Assembly (NCBI GenBank): GCA_045110515.1
Contig: JBGCGD010000014.1
Span: 24,950 to 88,949 of the forward strand
Direction: 5' to 3'
Source: Granulosicoccus sp045110515
Lineage (GTDB): Bacteria > Pseudomonadota > Gammaproteobacteria > Granulosicoccales > Granulosicoccaceae
DNA: 64,000 nucleotides
In this document: one piece after another, positions 54,701 through 62,634 of the stretch
Numbering within the stretch: the first letter of the stretch is position 1
Layout: each line of letters opens with the position of its first letter
Made by a program: the position numbers and the translations under genes
Notes under the pieces: generated by a model
The model's input: only the letters and a program-made list of their open reading frames with translations
Database searches by the model: none
Told to the model about the DNA's origin: nothing

Positions 54701-57235
54701 GACCACATCAATAGTATTTTCGAAGTCATTAAACAAGCGTGAGTCATATTCAACATTTGCCAAAGCTGTATTTACTTCATTTAATGTTCCGGTGATAGTC
54801 CACCGGCCGTCGTTAATATTATAGCTAGCGTTATCATTAGAAGTTAACGAACCAAGAATCTGTCTATCAACAGTAAGTGTGGCAGTAATCTGCTCATTTG
54901 TATCGGCATCACTAACCACGATATCAGCCAGCGGAACATTTTCTGCACCCCCAATGATGAGTGCGGCGGTGGTTAGATTTGTTGCGGTTGGTGCATCATT
55001 TGAGGGTGTAACATCAAGATTTATTGATCCTACTAGCGGACCGCCACCATCACCGTCGTCAATAGCAACACTGATACTCGTGTTAACATCATTGTCTTCG
55101 GCAGGTAAAAATTCTAGGTTGGCAAGGGCTGTGTTAACACTATCGACAGTGTCAGTGATTGTCCAAATACCACTGACAGAATCATAGGCTGCGCCATTGT
55201 TATTAGTTAGTTCGCCCGTTACGGTATTTTGCAAGGTTAAGCTTGCCGTTATGATTTCGCCGGCATCAACGTCATTGACTTTAATGTCAGTGATTTGAAC
55301 ACTAACATCACCTTCGTTATAAGAACTGGTCGAATTAATGTTTTCGGCCGATGGCGGTGTATTCTCAGTAACTGTGACTTGTTGATCAGGTGTAAATGCA
55401 AGTTGCGACGGATCATTAAGCACACCCGATCCACTCGTTAAAAATACTTCGCTCGTCACACCATTAGTTCGTAGTATGGTGTTATCGTCAAAGCTCGTAA
55501 CATACATTTTTCCGTCTGGGCCAATACCTAGGCCCGAAGCGTAATTTAGCTCAGAGTGGGTCAGATACACACTTGTTGTAGTCCCATCCCAAACGAGTAC
55601 GTTGTTGTTACTACCATTTGTAAAATACAAATTACCAGCTTCATCGAAGACTAATTGCTCTGGCACATCTAGACCTGTAATAGGAAGCGCAGTACCTGCC
55701 CCACCGTTGACACCATCGATAACAACAATTTGATTATCGGACGAATCAGAAACATACAAATCCCCGTTTGGGCCAAACGTCAAAGCTTCTGGAGAATCGA
55801 GTTCGCCACTCTGGTCGTCAGCCCAAATATCAATCAATGCACCGCTGGAGTCAAACCTCAGAATGTTATCGTCTTTAGTGTTGGCGACGTACAAATTACC
55901 ATCGCCCCCCCATGCTAGACCCGAGGGGCTATCCAATTCTGGGACATCAGCGAATTCACCTAAGTAGGAACCGTCAGGTGCGAAACGAACTATGTTTTTC
56001 GAGATAACTCCCGATACATAAATGTTTCCATCAGGGCCCACAGCAATTCCATAAGGTTTTTTTAATTCATTTCCCGTCGAATCAAATGTTCCTTTAACTG
56101 CCCCAGTATCTCCATCGATAACAAAAACGTCGTCACCGTTTGTCCAACTCGTTGTCACTAAATCACTGTTTGTAATGGTGTCGTTGACATCATTCGCTGT
56201 GAAGGTAATATTGTTGGTAAAACCGACATTTGTATATACATGCGTCACTGTGGTGGTAAGCCCAGTATAGGCTTCTGTGGTGACAGTACCGTCTCCCCAG
56301 TTGACGGTGTATGTGGTAATACCGCTAGTACCCGGCTCATCAACGGTCAAAGTCAAGGCATAAGGATCACCCACATTCACCTCTGCCGCTCCTGAGGCGC
56401 TCACGCTCGGCGCAATATCGATCAAATCAAGCGTGACTACCGATTCCGAAGTCAATTCGCCATCATCAGCTTCAACCGTTACTTGTAGCTGTTGTGCGGT
56501 TTCAAAATCAAGATCATCAGCATCATTTACAACGATAACACCAGTTGTGTTATCGATGGCAAAAGCAGGGTTGCCATCGCTATCTAGATCAACGTTCGAT
56601 GTCAACGAATAAGAAATACCCTCGTCAGCCACGCCTCCATCACCATCGTTGGCATCAACATCACCCACGACAATACCTGTAGCAGTTCCTTCATCGACTG
56701 GGAAAGGACCATTGCTGGTGAAAACGGGGGCACTGTTACCTGTTGCTTCACCCTCGCCATTGGCAGATGCTGCATCTGGCGTCAGCCCCCTTTGATCGAT
56801 TCTGTCCGCTTTAGTATCCAAAATCACTGGCTGATAGTGGGAATCTAGTTCATTCCGTAGATCCTCTATGAGCGCATCATAATCGGGAGTTGCCGAGTCC
56901 ACAAAAACGATTTCCTGTCGCCCTTCGAAGTCATATTCAAGCTCATCGAGTGAGGCGTCAAACAGTAGAGTTACGTGATCAGGCTTGGTATCACGATCAC
57001 TGTCATGTGGAACCTCTGAAAGATCACCCAGGGTGAGTAACTCTGCTGCTTCATTGAGACTGAAATAGTCTGACTGCTGACTTTCTAAAGAAAATTCAGT
57101 CGTTAAATACAAAGCGCTTTGAGTCAAATCTAGCGCTGCATATTCAGTCGTATACGGTTGATCGATAGTAATCATGCCGGCCAAGGCATCGGCAGAATAT
57201 AATATCCTTGGCTCCATGCGCTCAAAGAAAATCAC
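51704..57235 (-). CDS. Giant LEPR/DUF4347-type repeat protein with propeller and C-terminal membrane segment
   Basis: An 1843-residue acidic protein. N-terminus FFERMEPRILYSADAL matches the LEPR-XLL motif of very large surface proteins. Residues ~108-148 look like a short DUF4347 (IVFVDSATPDYDALI). Then a cadherin-like domain (~168-270), a PKD-like domain (~275-362), a ~250-residue NHL beta-propeller with PDGNIYV-type repeats (~365-620), eight tandem ~122-residue repeats (~627-1600), an acidic Glu/Pro-rich stretch (~1605-1680), a helical segment and a hydrophobic C-terminus (TATAGLSVGYVIWL...) with a short acidic tail. There is no classical signal peptide and no RTX nonapeptides. It starts with GTG (57235); ATG 57217 is possible. 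Function unknown; likely adhesion or matrix. Confidence 0.85.
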   Translation of the reverse strand: MIFFERMEPRILYSADALAGMITIDQPYTTEYAALDLTQSALYLTTEFSLESQQSDYFSLNEAAELLTLGDLSEVPHDSDRDTKPDHVTLLFDASLDELEYDFEGRQEIVFVDSATPDYDALIEDLRNELDSHYQPVILDTKADRIDQRGLTPDAASANGEGEATGNSAPVFTSNGPFPVDEGTATGIVVGDVDANDGDGGVADEGISYSLTSNVDLDSDGNPAFAIDNTTGVIVVNDADDLDFETAQQLQVTVEADDGELTSESVVTLDLIDIAPSVSASGAAEVNVGDPYALTLTVDEPGTSGITTYTVNWGDGTVTTEAYTGLTTTVTHVYTNVGFTNNITFTANDVNDTITNSDLVTTSWTNGDDVFVIDGDTGAVKGTFDSTGNELKKPYGIAVGPDGNIYVSGVISKNIVRFAPDGSYLGEFADVPELDSPSGLAWGGDGNLYVANTKDDNILRFDSSGALIDIWADDQSGELDSPEALTFGPNGDLYVSDSSDNQIVVIDGVNGGAGTALPITGLDVPEQLVFDEAGNLYFTNGSNNNVLVWDGTTTSVYLTHSELNYASGLGIGPDGKMYVTSFDDNTILRTNGVTSEVFLTSGSGVLNDPSQLAFTPDQQVTVTENTPPSAENINSTSSYNEGDVSVQITDIKVNDVDAGEIITASLTLQNTVTGELTNNNGAAYDSVSGIWTITDTVDSVNTALANLEFLPAEDNDVNTSISVAIDDGDGGGPLVGSINLDVTPSNDAPTATNLTTAALIIGGAENVPLADIVVSDADTNEQITATLTVDRQILGSLTSNDNASYNINDGRWTITGTLNEVNTALANVEYDSRLFNDFENTIDVVIDDGDEDNGGPLTGTISIVNRIPNTPPSATGLDSVSSYTEGDVSVAIDDIEVTDNDLDENVTATLTLANTNTGSLSSNDGATYDAGSGVWSITGGVAAVNTALANLTFVPLIDNEVDTSISVVIDDDDEDGSGPLTGTISLNVTPVNDTPTATNLDSISDYTEGDTSVAIDNIVVADVDLNENVSATLTLANANTGSLSSNDGATYDAGSGVWSITGGVAAVNTALANLTFVPLTDNEVDASISVVIDDDDEDGSGPLTGTISLNVTPVNDAPTATNLDSNAEYTEGDASVDIEDIVISDVDTDEDVKATLTLTDVTSGRLSDNDGASYNSATGIWEISGALEMVNTALSNLQFYPAVDNDLNTSISVEIDDGDEDGSSALSGTIALNVIAENDIAVATNLNSVSNYTEDDLTVDIDNIVVGDVDADDKIIATLVLSDTNTGALSDNDGASYDVDTGVWNFTGTVKEVNTALANVIFMPAADNDINSSISVSIRDLSTSISDALTGTVQLIVDPVNDQPTATNLESTSTYEEGELAVPIADIVVSDADAGELITANLTLLGNDTGRLSAEDGAEYDESSGIWTITDTVERVNVALGNIVFLPEPDNDKGTNIRVEIDDGENRKVEGTVSLVVLPVNDAPVVSDLEGSTDYVEGAESVPLKTFNIVDIDSDETITATLVLANVNSGSLSSNDGATYSPDTGVWTLTAPVEEVNVALTNIEFIPAPDNKEGASVSVFIDDGDEDASGPIVETIEINVTLSPDVEPPAAALPDVVTNEVTEEEPEVSEQTEESAEEQEPETDGTADEEGEEEPSEEIVEIVEQSQDVKTAFEDVVDIELEEEVSEFQIVRDDIDTASVDDKITRIAEYKPTAINILKSELTEQLNLLEDPLQYIGAESFVYRLDSLREELDSETNTSDKIIGSSMTATAGLSVGYVIWLARSGILLSSALSSLPAWRFIDPLPVLGSLHNDDSDDDESLESMVTEKEADDVVKQSRVDIDE
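52430..55360 (-). repeat. Eight tandem ~366-bp repeats in the giant protein gene
   Basis: Each unit encodes ~122 residues with the pattern PTATNL...YTEGD.SV.I.DI.V.D.D, TLTL...TG.LS.NDGA.Y, G.W.ITG....VNTALAN..F.P..DN, then a DDGDEDG.GPL acidic loop. Most units diverge at 40-70% by eye; units 3 and 4 are nearly identical. Confidence 0.85.
53871..54513 (-). repeat. Near-identical direct repeat pair (units 3 and 4)
   Basis: About 274 bp at 53871-54144 recurs at 54240-54513 with an offset of 369 bp (123 codons) and only scattered differences. This points to a recent in-frame duplication or gene conversion. Confidence 0.85.
55380..56150 (-). other. NHL-type beta-propeller domain within the giant protein
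   Basis: Five full and one partial NHL-like blades are visible, e.g. PYGIAVGPDGNIYVSG, PSGLAWGGDGNLYVAN, PEALTFGPNGDLYVSD, PEQLVFDEAGNLYFTN and ASGLGIGPDGKMYVTS, consistent with a six-bladed propeller. Confidence 0.75.
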
Positions 57236-57247
57236 AGGCGCACGCGT

Positions 57248-57269
57248 ATCTGATTCGCTAAAATCAGAT
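57248..57269 (-). promoter_or_regulatory. Inverted repeat upstream of the giant protein gene
   Basis: ATCTGATT/AATCAGAT with a 6-base spacer lies 13 bp upstream of the giant gene start; the AATCAGAT word recurs directly downstream. It could be an operator or a leader hairpin in the 125-bp gap. Confidence 0.4.
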
Positions 57270-57360
57270 AAATCAGATCTTATAAGCCGCTTTTCGATGA
57301 TTTACTCCGACGTTGAAAAGCAAATCAAAAGAAAAATAGAAAGGATCACATGAAAAAGCA

Positions 57361-58752
57361 TCAGTAAATCTTGCGAGTCGTAGAATCGAAGCCCAAACCG
57401 CTTAGCATTTGTTGGCGGTTATCTGCATTTTTTCGTTTACTAAATACGCCCAATGAAATAATGCGCTTGTTTGGACCCTTATTGATTTTTTGAAAATCCT
57501 CAATCCCTGACGCTTTTAACTTTTCAATGAGTTCCCGCGCAGCTGCATCATCTTCAGGCTGTCTGATTAAAACCATATAACTCTTGGGCCCCACCGTATC
57601 TGCTTGTTTGTCGCTCAATATCTCTATTTTCGAAGATTCCGTTACGTCATTCTCCAACAGAACAGCATCGACAATAGGCTCTTCTACGTTGCTTATGACA
57701 GGCTCTGACGCTGACGCTAAAACCAGAACAGGTAAACTCTCAACGGGTAGTTTTGATTCGACTAGCTCAGACAACAGTTCTGGAGCAAGTGGTTCTACAC
57801 TGACTTGGGCATTTAAAATTTCATCGTCAACTTCGGAAGTTTCAGAATCAGCTAGAATGGAAATGGAAGGCTCACTAAGAGCAACAGAAACATCGGTTTC
57901 TTCTGCCGAGCTTGCTTGATCTGAACCTGGCTTCATGAATTTTAAAATACACTTGAGGCCAGCAGGAATCTGATAATCCGGATTGGGAATGCTCAGTTTC
58001 ACACCAAAGGTACTACTTGCTGTATCACCAATCAGGTCAACGGCAATCACTTCTGCTACTAGATCTTTTTGGCGGAGAACCTCCAATAAAATTTCAGCTC
58101 GCATACCCCGTTTTATCGTGCCGTAGAACTCCATGGGGACAATGGCTTCAACCACCAGCGGGTTAAGTTGGGCCAATTGTATAATCGGCTGATCGTCAAC
58201 AAATTCGCCAACATTTTTATAGGTATCGAGTACAAACCCATCAAAAGGCGCTTTAATCAGTTTTTGATTTAACTGCTCCTCAGCTTTTCTTAGCTCCAAT
58301 TTCCGAACTTGGGCCAGCTCTTTGGCCTGCGCCAGATTCCAGTTGGAAAGTTGTAGGTCTCGCTCCGTCTGATCTACAATTTCTTTAGACACATTTTGTT
58401 CGTCTAAGAGACTTTCTACACGCTCTTTTCTGAGTTCATCGAACTCAACGTTAACTGCACTTAAGCCGATGCCAGATCCAGCTCTTGCCCTATACCTTGC
58501 CAATTCAACTGAGGCTCGCTCAACGCTGGCTTCCAGTTGGAAAAGTTCCTGCCCTGCTGTAACTTCTTGACTGCGTTTGACGAATATTTCCTCAATTACC
58601 CCGTCAACAGGACTGGCGATATCCACCACTAAATGGGGATTGACCGCACAGTCGATACCAGGCATCGACTGATAAGGTTGTGAAAACTGATTGGCATGTA
58701 CGGTTTGACTGGATAAAAGAACCGTCAGCAGCGTTGTAAGTCTTGTAATCAT
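57361..58752 (-). CDS. HlyD/RND-type periplasmic adaptor with C-terminal SPOR-like domain
   Basis: A 463-residue protein. Signal peptide MITRLTTLLTVLLSSQTVHAN, a split lipoyl domain (VDIASPVDGVIEEIFVKRSQEVTAGQELFQLE; LIKAPFDGFVLDTYKNVGEFV) around a coiled-coil hairpin (~75-170), then a beta-barrel part (IVPMEFYGTIKRGM). A variable acidic linker (~270-385) leads to a final SPOR-like fold (YMVLIRQPEDDAAARELIEK, RIISLGVFSKRKNADNRQQ). A SPOR end on an adaptor is unusual and could place it at denuded peptidoglycan. It lies between the M50 gene and the giant gene. Confidence 0.85.
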   Translation of the reverse strand: MITRLTTLLTVLLSSQTVHANQFSQPYQSMPGIDCAVNPHLVVDIASPVDGVIEEIFVKRSQEVTAGQELFQLEASVERASVELARYRARAGSGIGLSAVNVEFDELRKERVESLLDEQNVSKEIVDQTERDLQLSNWNLAQAKELAQVRKLELRKAEEQLNQKLIKAPFDGFVLDTYKNVGEFVDDQPIIQLAQLNPLVVEAIVPMEFYGTIKRGMRAEILLEVLRQKDLVAEVIAVDLIGDTASSTFGVKLSIPNPDYQIPAGLKCILKFMKPGSDQASSAEETDVSVALSEPSISILADSETSEVDDEILNAQVSVEPLAPELLSELVESKLPVESLPVLVLASASEPVISNVEEPIVDAVLLENDVTESSKIEILSDKQADTVGPKSYMVLIRQPEDDAAARELIEKLKASGIEDFQKINKGPNKRIISLGVFSKRKNADNRQQMLSGLGFDSTTRKIY

Positions 58753-58869
58753 GGAGTTAACACGGGTTTTTTGTATAAGCTCTCATAATCTAAGCCAGCT
58801 CAACCCGGAAATAACTCATTCAAGTTTTTGTGGAGGCCCTACCGATACGTACGCGTTAATTGTTGAGTC

Positions 58870-61029
58870 TTAACTGGGGAGCGAAACCTGTGAAACTAAG
58901 CCTCTGAATTTTCGAAAGTAACGGTATAGCAGAGCGTCTTTATCATGAACGAATCGCACGTGGACCTTTTGCCCCAAATAACTCCCGGATGTTTCCATCG
59001 GTAAAGCAATTTCAACCAAGAACACGTTAGATAAAAGCTGTACACCCGATGGGTCCCGAGCATCCACTTTCATTAATCCACCCGATTGTGATCCCAATAG
59101 CTTGTTAGGCAGCCGATCGGTGGCAAGGGGTAATTCACGTGCAAATTCTGCTGTGAACGTATCCCCGGGCCTACTGCTCAATTTGGCTTCAATAGAAAGC
59201 AAATTGTTTCTTACCGCTTCAATGTCCACTTGCGGAACAACCACCATCGCGCTAGTTGATTCAACCCCGTAAACATAACCCAGCACATCACCCCGTTTAA
59301 CGTATCTCCCCAGAAGATCGGAGCCCAAAGTCAGGGATACTCGGCCAGCACTTCCACTAACAATATCAAGGTCTGATATCTGTGTTTTTACCTGTTCTAT
59401 GTCCGCCTCAATTGCCTCAGCCCTATTACTTAAAATTCCTGATTGCATTCTATCCACCAGAAATACGGACTGTTGAGTCGCGTTTACTTCGTTTAACTGC
59501 GCTACTAGTTTTTCCAACCGGGACTTGAGCTCGATATCTTCAAGCCCAAGAATCACGCTACCTTTATCAACAGCGGCACCGTCAGGCACATTTAGGTTTG
59601 AGACCACACCTGTTGTCTTTGCACGGATGAAAGCTTGTTCGGGCAAATTGATAGTACCCTCGCTGTAAGTACTGTGACCAACAGGTGTTATCAAAGTGGC
59701 CACTATCAACAGAGACATCGTACCTGTGAACGCTAACAAACGGCTCATTCTTCGGGCTTGATAAACTTGTGGGATGAAGTTCCAAGTGCTACGAATTAAC
59801 GGATAAAAAATTTGCCCGACTATAGCCCACACTGCTAGCAAAACCCCGATTACTAGGAATTTCCCGGCCACCCAGGATGCAATAAACAACGTGATTAAGA
59901 CGCGGTAGATTCGCGACAGTACGCCGTAGCAGAAAAGCCATTTTACTTCTCCACGAGCGCTAACTGGGCGACTAACATCCGGCATATCAAGAACGAATTT
60001 TTTAAATAGATAGCGGATATACTGGTCAGAGCGTGTTCCCAGATTCGGAATTTCTAGCAATTCGCAGAGAAGGTAGTAGCCATCGAACCGTAACAACGGA
60101 TTCGCGTTAAAAAGAAGTGTTGATATACCACCAATAACAGCGATATCAAATGCAAGGTCTCGAACGAGCCCAGGATCTGTAACAGACCAGACTAACAAAG
60201 CCGCTGACGCAAGGAACAGCTCCACCATTATTCCGGCGCCGCAAACCAGCAACCTCTGATTTTTAGAGCTAAATCGATGCGAAGCTGAGCTATCTACATA
60301 CGGGACTGGAAAAAAAACAAGAAACGTGATGCCCATTTCTCGTACTGTTCCACCCCATATCTTGGTTACGTAGGCATGTCCAAATTCATGCAGCATTTTG
60401 ACAAGCGGATATAACATCCAATACCACATTAAGTTTTGTGGGTCAGTGAAACGCGCTGCACTGTGATGCGCAAGTCCTGAGCCGTTAACTGCGATAGTCG
60501 AAAGAGCGCTCAAAACCACTCCAATCCATAGCAAAAGTGCTAGTGGTGAAAGGAGAGGCTTTACATAATGTGCAGTCTTATCCAAAAAACTGTCTGGATC
60601 GATCAGGGGTATTTTGATCGCAAACGGATTCAACCCACGTTTTTTTGGGGCTGATGCGTCCGAATGCCCTTCTTTACTCGTCGCACCCTCTGTCACAAGC
60701 AAACCTGCAGACTTCAAATTCGCCAAAAGAACAATGACATCCCTTTTAAACAAAGCTACAGAGTTTGACCGTTTGCAGTCAGCGAGCGCCTGTTCAATAG
60801 TACGACTGCCATCCAATAGCCTTAAGAAGTTCTCAGCCTGATAACTGCACCTAAAATAACTTTCGTCACGTTGATTGGCGATAATTAACCAGGGTGATCC
60901 TCTATAGTGATGCTTATAAAAACGCACCGTGTCACCCAGTTGAAGCTTTAAGGTTGCAACACTCTGCCAAGCTATCTCTAATGAACCCAGAGGAGTATCG
61001 GGGCTTAAGGCAGCCATCGCCATGCCCAT
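58870..61029 (-). CDS. Membrane M50-type metalloprotease with PqqD-like N-terminus and lipoyl/HlyD-like C-terminus
   Basis: A 719-residue protein. Residues ~35-110 resemble a PqqD-like/winged segment (FRCSYQAENFLRLLDGSRTIEQALADC). The membrane core holds the zinc motif LHEFGHAYVTKIWGG (H214, E215, H218) and the late NPLLRFDGYYLL motif supplying the third ligand, with several helices. From ~460 a HlyD-like periplasmic part follows (INLPEQAFIRAKTTGVVSNLNVPDGAAVDKGSVILGLE, hairpin, barrel). The fold belongs to the peptide zinc metalloprotease/adaptor class. Its 5' end overlaps the GAF-like adaptor gene by 25 bp. Inferred role: processing or export of the giant protein. Confidence 0.83.
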   Translation of the reverse strand: MGMAMAALSPDTPLGSLEIAWQSVATLKLQLGDTVRFYKHHYRGSPWLIIANQRDESYFRCSYQAENFLRLLDGSRTIEQALADCKRSNSVALFKRDVIVLLANLKSAGLLVTEGATSKEGHSDASAPKKRGLNPFAIKIPLIDPDSFLDKTAHYVKPLLSPLALLLWIGVVLSALSTIAVNGSGLAHHSAARFTDPQNLMWYWMLYPLVKMLHEFGHAYVTKIWGGTVREMGITFLVFFPVPYVDSSASHRFSSKNQRLLVCGAGIMVELFLASAALLVWSVTDPGLVRDLAFDIAVIGGISTLLFNANPLLRFDGYYLLCELLEIPNLGTRSDQYIRYLFKKFVLDMPDVSRPVSARGEVKWLFCYGVLSRIYRVLITLFIASWVAGKFLVIGVLLAVWAIVGQIFYPLIRSTWNFIPQVYQARRMSRLLAFTGTMSLLIVATLITPVGHSTYSEGTINLPEQAFIRAKTTGVVSNLNVPDGAAVDKGSVILGLEDIELKSRLEKLVAQLNEVNATQQSVFLVDRMQSGILSNRAEAIEADIEQVKTQISDLDIVSGSAGRVSLTLGSDLLGRYVKRGDVLGYVYGVESTSAMVVVPQVDIEAVRNNLLSIEAKLSSRPGDTFTAEFARELPLATDRLPNKLLGSQSGGLMKVDARDPSGVQLLSNVFLVEIALPMETSGSYLGQKVHVRFVHDKDALLYRYFRKFRGLVSQVSLPS

Positions 61030-62267
61030 AGTTTAAGAACATCGACTAATTCGTGAAAAAAGATCCAACCGAATCGCCGCTTTTCAATGTCTATTTTCGC
61101 AACGCCTTCCATGCCAGGCCTTAGACCTTCTGGCCGATCAATGAGACGTGCCTCTACACGATACGTACTGCCTTGCCCATCTGATGTAAAAACAGGAGAT
61201 ACCTTTTCAACAACAAAGGAGAGTTTTTCGTCAGGCATGGATTTCAAAGTCAGCGCGCCTTTTAGCCCGTCAGTAACATCTACAACCTGTTTCTCATCTA
61301 CCAAGACAATTAAACGGTACTTATCAAGCGGTGCAACTTCGAACAATACATCACCGGTTTTAACAGGTGCCCCTAGTGAGCGGCTCAGATCCCCGCTGAT
61401 GATCACCCCGTTGAGTGAAGAAACCAGTCTGGATCGTTTAATTTTCTCTTTTGTTAAATTGAACTGAGCTTGCGCCTGCCCCATGCGTGATTTAAATATG
61501 TGCGCCTGGGCGTTGTTGCGCTCCATTAAGGCCTGTCGGTATTGATGATCGTATTCATTGATTTCAGCTGCGAATTTTTGCTGCTCTAACATCAAGTCCT
61601 GCGTGTCAAGTTCCGCGATGAGTTCTCCAGCAACAACCGTATTACCCGCTCGCGCATGTGCCACCGCGACATATCCATCAAAAGGCGCGACCACCGCTCT
61701 TTGTATTTCCCCTTCCAAGCTAGCAGTACCCGTTACGCGGTAAGTTCCGCTTGCAAATACCAACGCCATAAACAGCGCACCCAGAACCAAACACATAGAC
61801 ACACCACGTCTGGAGATTGATTTTTCACCAACGCCAGCAAGCGATGGGAATTTGTGTGCAGGCTCTGTGACTTCAGAACTTCCCAACCTTGGTAACAAGC
61901 CCAACCATTTCTCGCCCCATCGCAGCATATGGATGGTCGTTGATTGTTGAGATGGATTAATATTAACTCGCACGGCTAGCGCACCCTTAACGGCTTCGAA
62001 GCGCTTTAAAGGTATTGCAATGATGGTATCCACTGCAGCACCGGTATCCGTCGCTGCTGATAAGGTCGTCGTCACCAACTTGCCCTGATTAGAAGCCAAA
62101 TTGGCCGCCATCATCACATCATCATGGGTCGATTCGGTATTCGGCCACCGTATAACAGGCTCATCCCCCGGCGCGTTTCGAACCAATGCGGCTTGACCAA
62201 TACCAGGTACCATCTGACACAACAAGTCTAGCCAAGACTGAATTTGATCTGAACTATATGTCGACAT
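61005..62267 (-). CDS. HlyD family adaptor with cytoplasmic N-terminal (GAF-like) domain
   Basis: A ~420-residue protein. The first ~150 residues are soluble and mixed alpha/beta (IQSWLDLLCQMVPGIGQAALV...IIAIPLKRFEAVKGALAV), resembling a GAF domain; a TM helix (~170-192, CLVLGALFMALVFASGTY) is followed by a lipoyl/hairpin/barrel HlyD part (AVVAPFDGYVAVAHARAGNTVVAGELIAELD, LNGVIISGDLSRSLGAPVKTGDVLFEV, GLRPGMEGVAKIDI) and a Trp-rich C-terminus. The frame opens at GTG 62273; the ATG at 62267 with GGTGA upstream is preferred. It is the first gene of the giant-protein locus. Confidence 0.82.
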   Translation of the reverse strand: MSTYSSDQIQSWLDLLCQMVPGIGQAALVRNAPGDEPVIRWPNTESTHDDVMMAANLASNQGKLVTTTLSAATDTGAAVDTIIAIPLKRFEAVKGALAVRVNINPSQQSTTIHMLRWGEKWLGLLPRLGSSEVTEPAHKFPSLAGVGEKSISRRGVSMCLVLGALFMALVFASGTYRVTGTASLEGEIQRAVVAPFDGYVAVAHARAGNTVVAGELIAELDTQDLMLEQQKFAAEINEYDHQYRQALMERNNAQAHIFKSRMGQAQAQFNLTKEKIKRSRLVSSLNGVIISGDLSRSLGAPVKTGDVLFEVAPLDKYRLIVLVDEKQVVDVTDGLKGALTLKSMPDEKLSFVVEKVSPVFTSDGQGSTYRVEARLIDRPEGLRPGMEGVAKIDIEKRRFGWIFFHELVDVLKLWAWRWLP

Positions 62268-62273
62268 TTTCAC

Positions 62274-62634
62274 CGGATAGAGAAAGCTTTAACACGTAAG
62301 ATTTCATGAAAAGCCTATTGGCATAGGTAATCGGTGGTGTTTACGCCGATGGAGTGCCTATGTAACCGGGTTAGCTTTCGCAAAAATCAAGTGCACATGT
62401 TTCAAGTACATCCATTGTGCCAATCGCTCAGTCGACGGATTACGGCTCCATCTCTATAGGTAACATCACAGAAGTTTTTATACCCCCGAACCCACTACGC
62501 AGGGTAAACACGTCCTATCGCTTGCAGGTAAATAGTGTCATTTGAGCTGGAAAAGAATCCAGGATAGCTATGTTTAGCTATTTTTTAATAGAAAATGGAT
62601 TCACCAAAAAAAACTGCTAGTTAACCGCCTGCGG
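62274..62634. other. Intergenic region upstream of the giant-protein locus
   Basis: 361 bp between the Cys-rich lipoprotein stop and the first adaptor gene. It must contain the promoter of the six-gene locus. A structured element (62314-62362) is listed separately. AT-rich sequence near 62580-62620 (TAGCTATGTTTAGCTATTTTTTAATAG) follows the lipoprotein gene and may help terminate it. No ORF is supported. Confidence 0.5.
62314..62362 (-). promoter_or_regulatory. Structured leader element with competing hairpins
   Basis: In the minus-strand transcript CATAGG...ATCGG pairs with CCGAT...CCTATG (two stems with an internal loop), while the same CCTATG can instead pair with the following ATAGG. Mutually exclusive pairings ~50-100 bases upstream of the first gene of the giant-protein locus suggest a switch-like leader. 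It matches no riboswitch class I can name. Confidence 0.4.

Noticed and set aside
52430..55360. CRISPR array or non-coding satellite
   Set aside because: The repeats are ~366 bp, in frame, and encode a conserved domain; there are no short repeats with unique spacers.
51704..57235. RTX adhesin secreted by a type I system
   Set aside because: No GGxGxDxUx nonapeptides, no ABC transporter or TolC-like gene nearby, and the C-terminus is a hydrophobic segment rather than a type I signal.
62300..62400. GEMM (cyclic-di-GMP-I) riboswitch upstream of the giant-protein locus
   Set aside because: The words CGAAAG and CCCGGTTAC were suggestive, but the conserved GEMM core and the tetraloop/receptor arrangement could not be laid out. 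It is reported only as an unclassified structured element.
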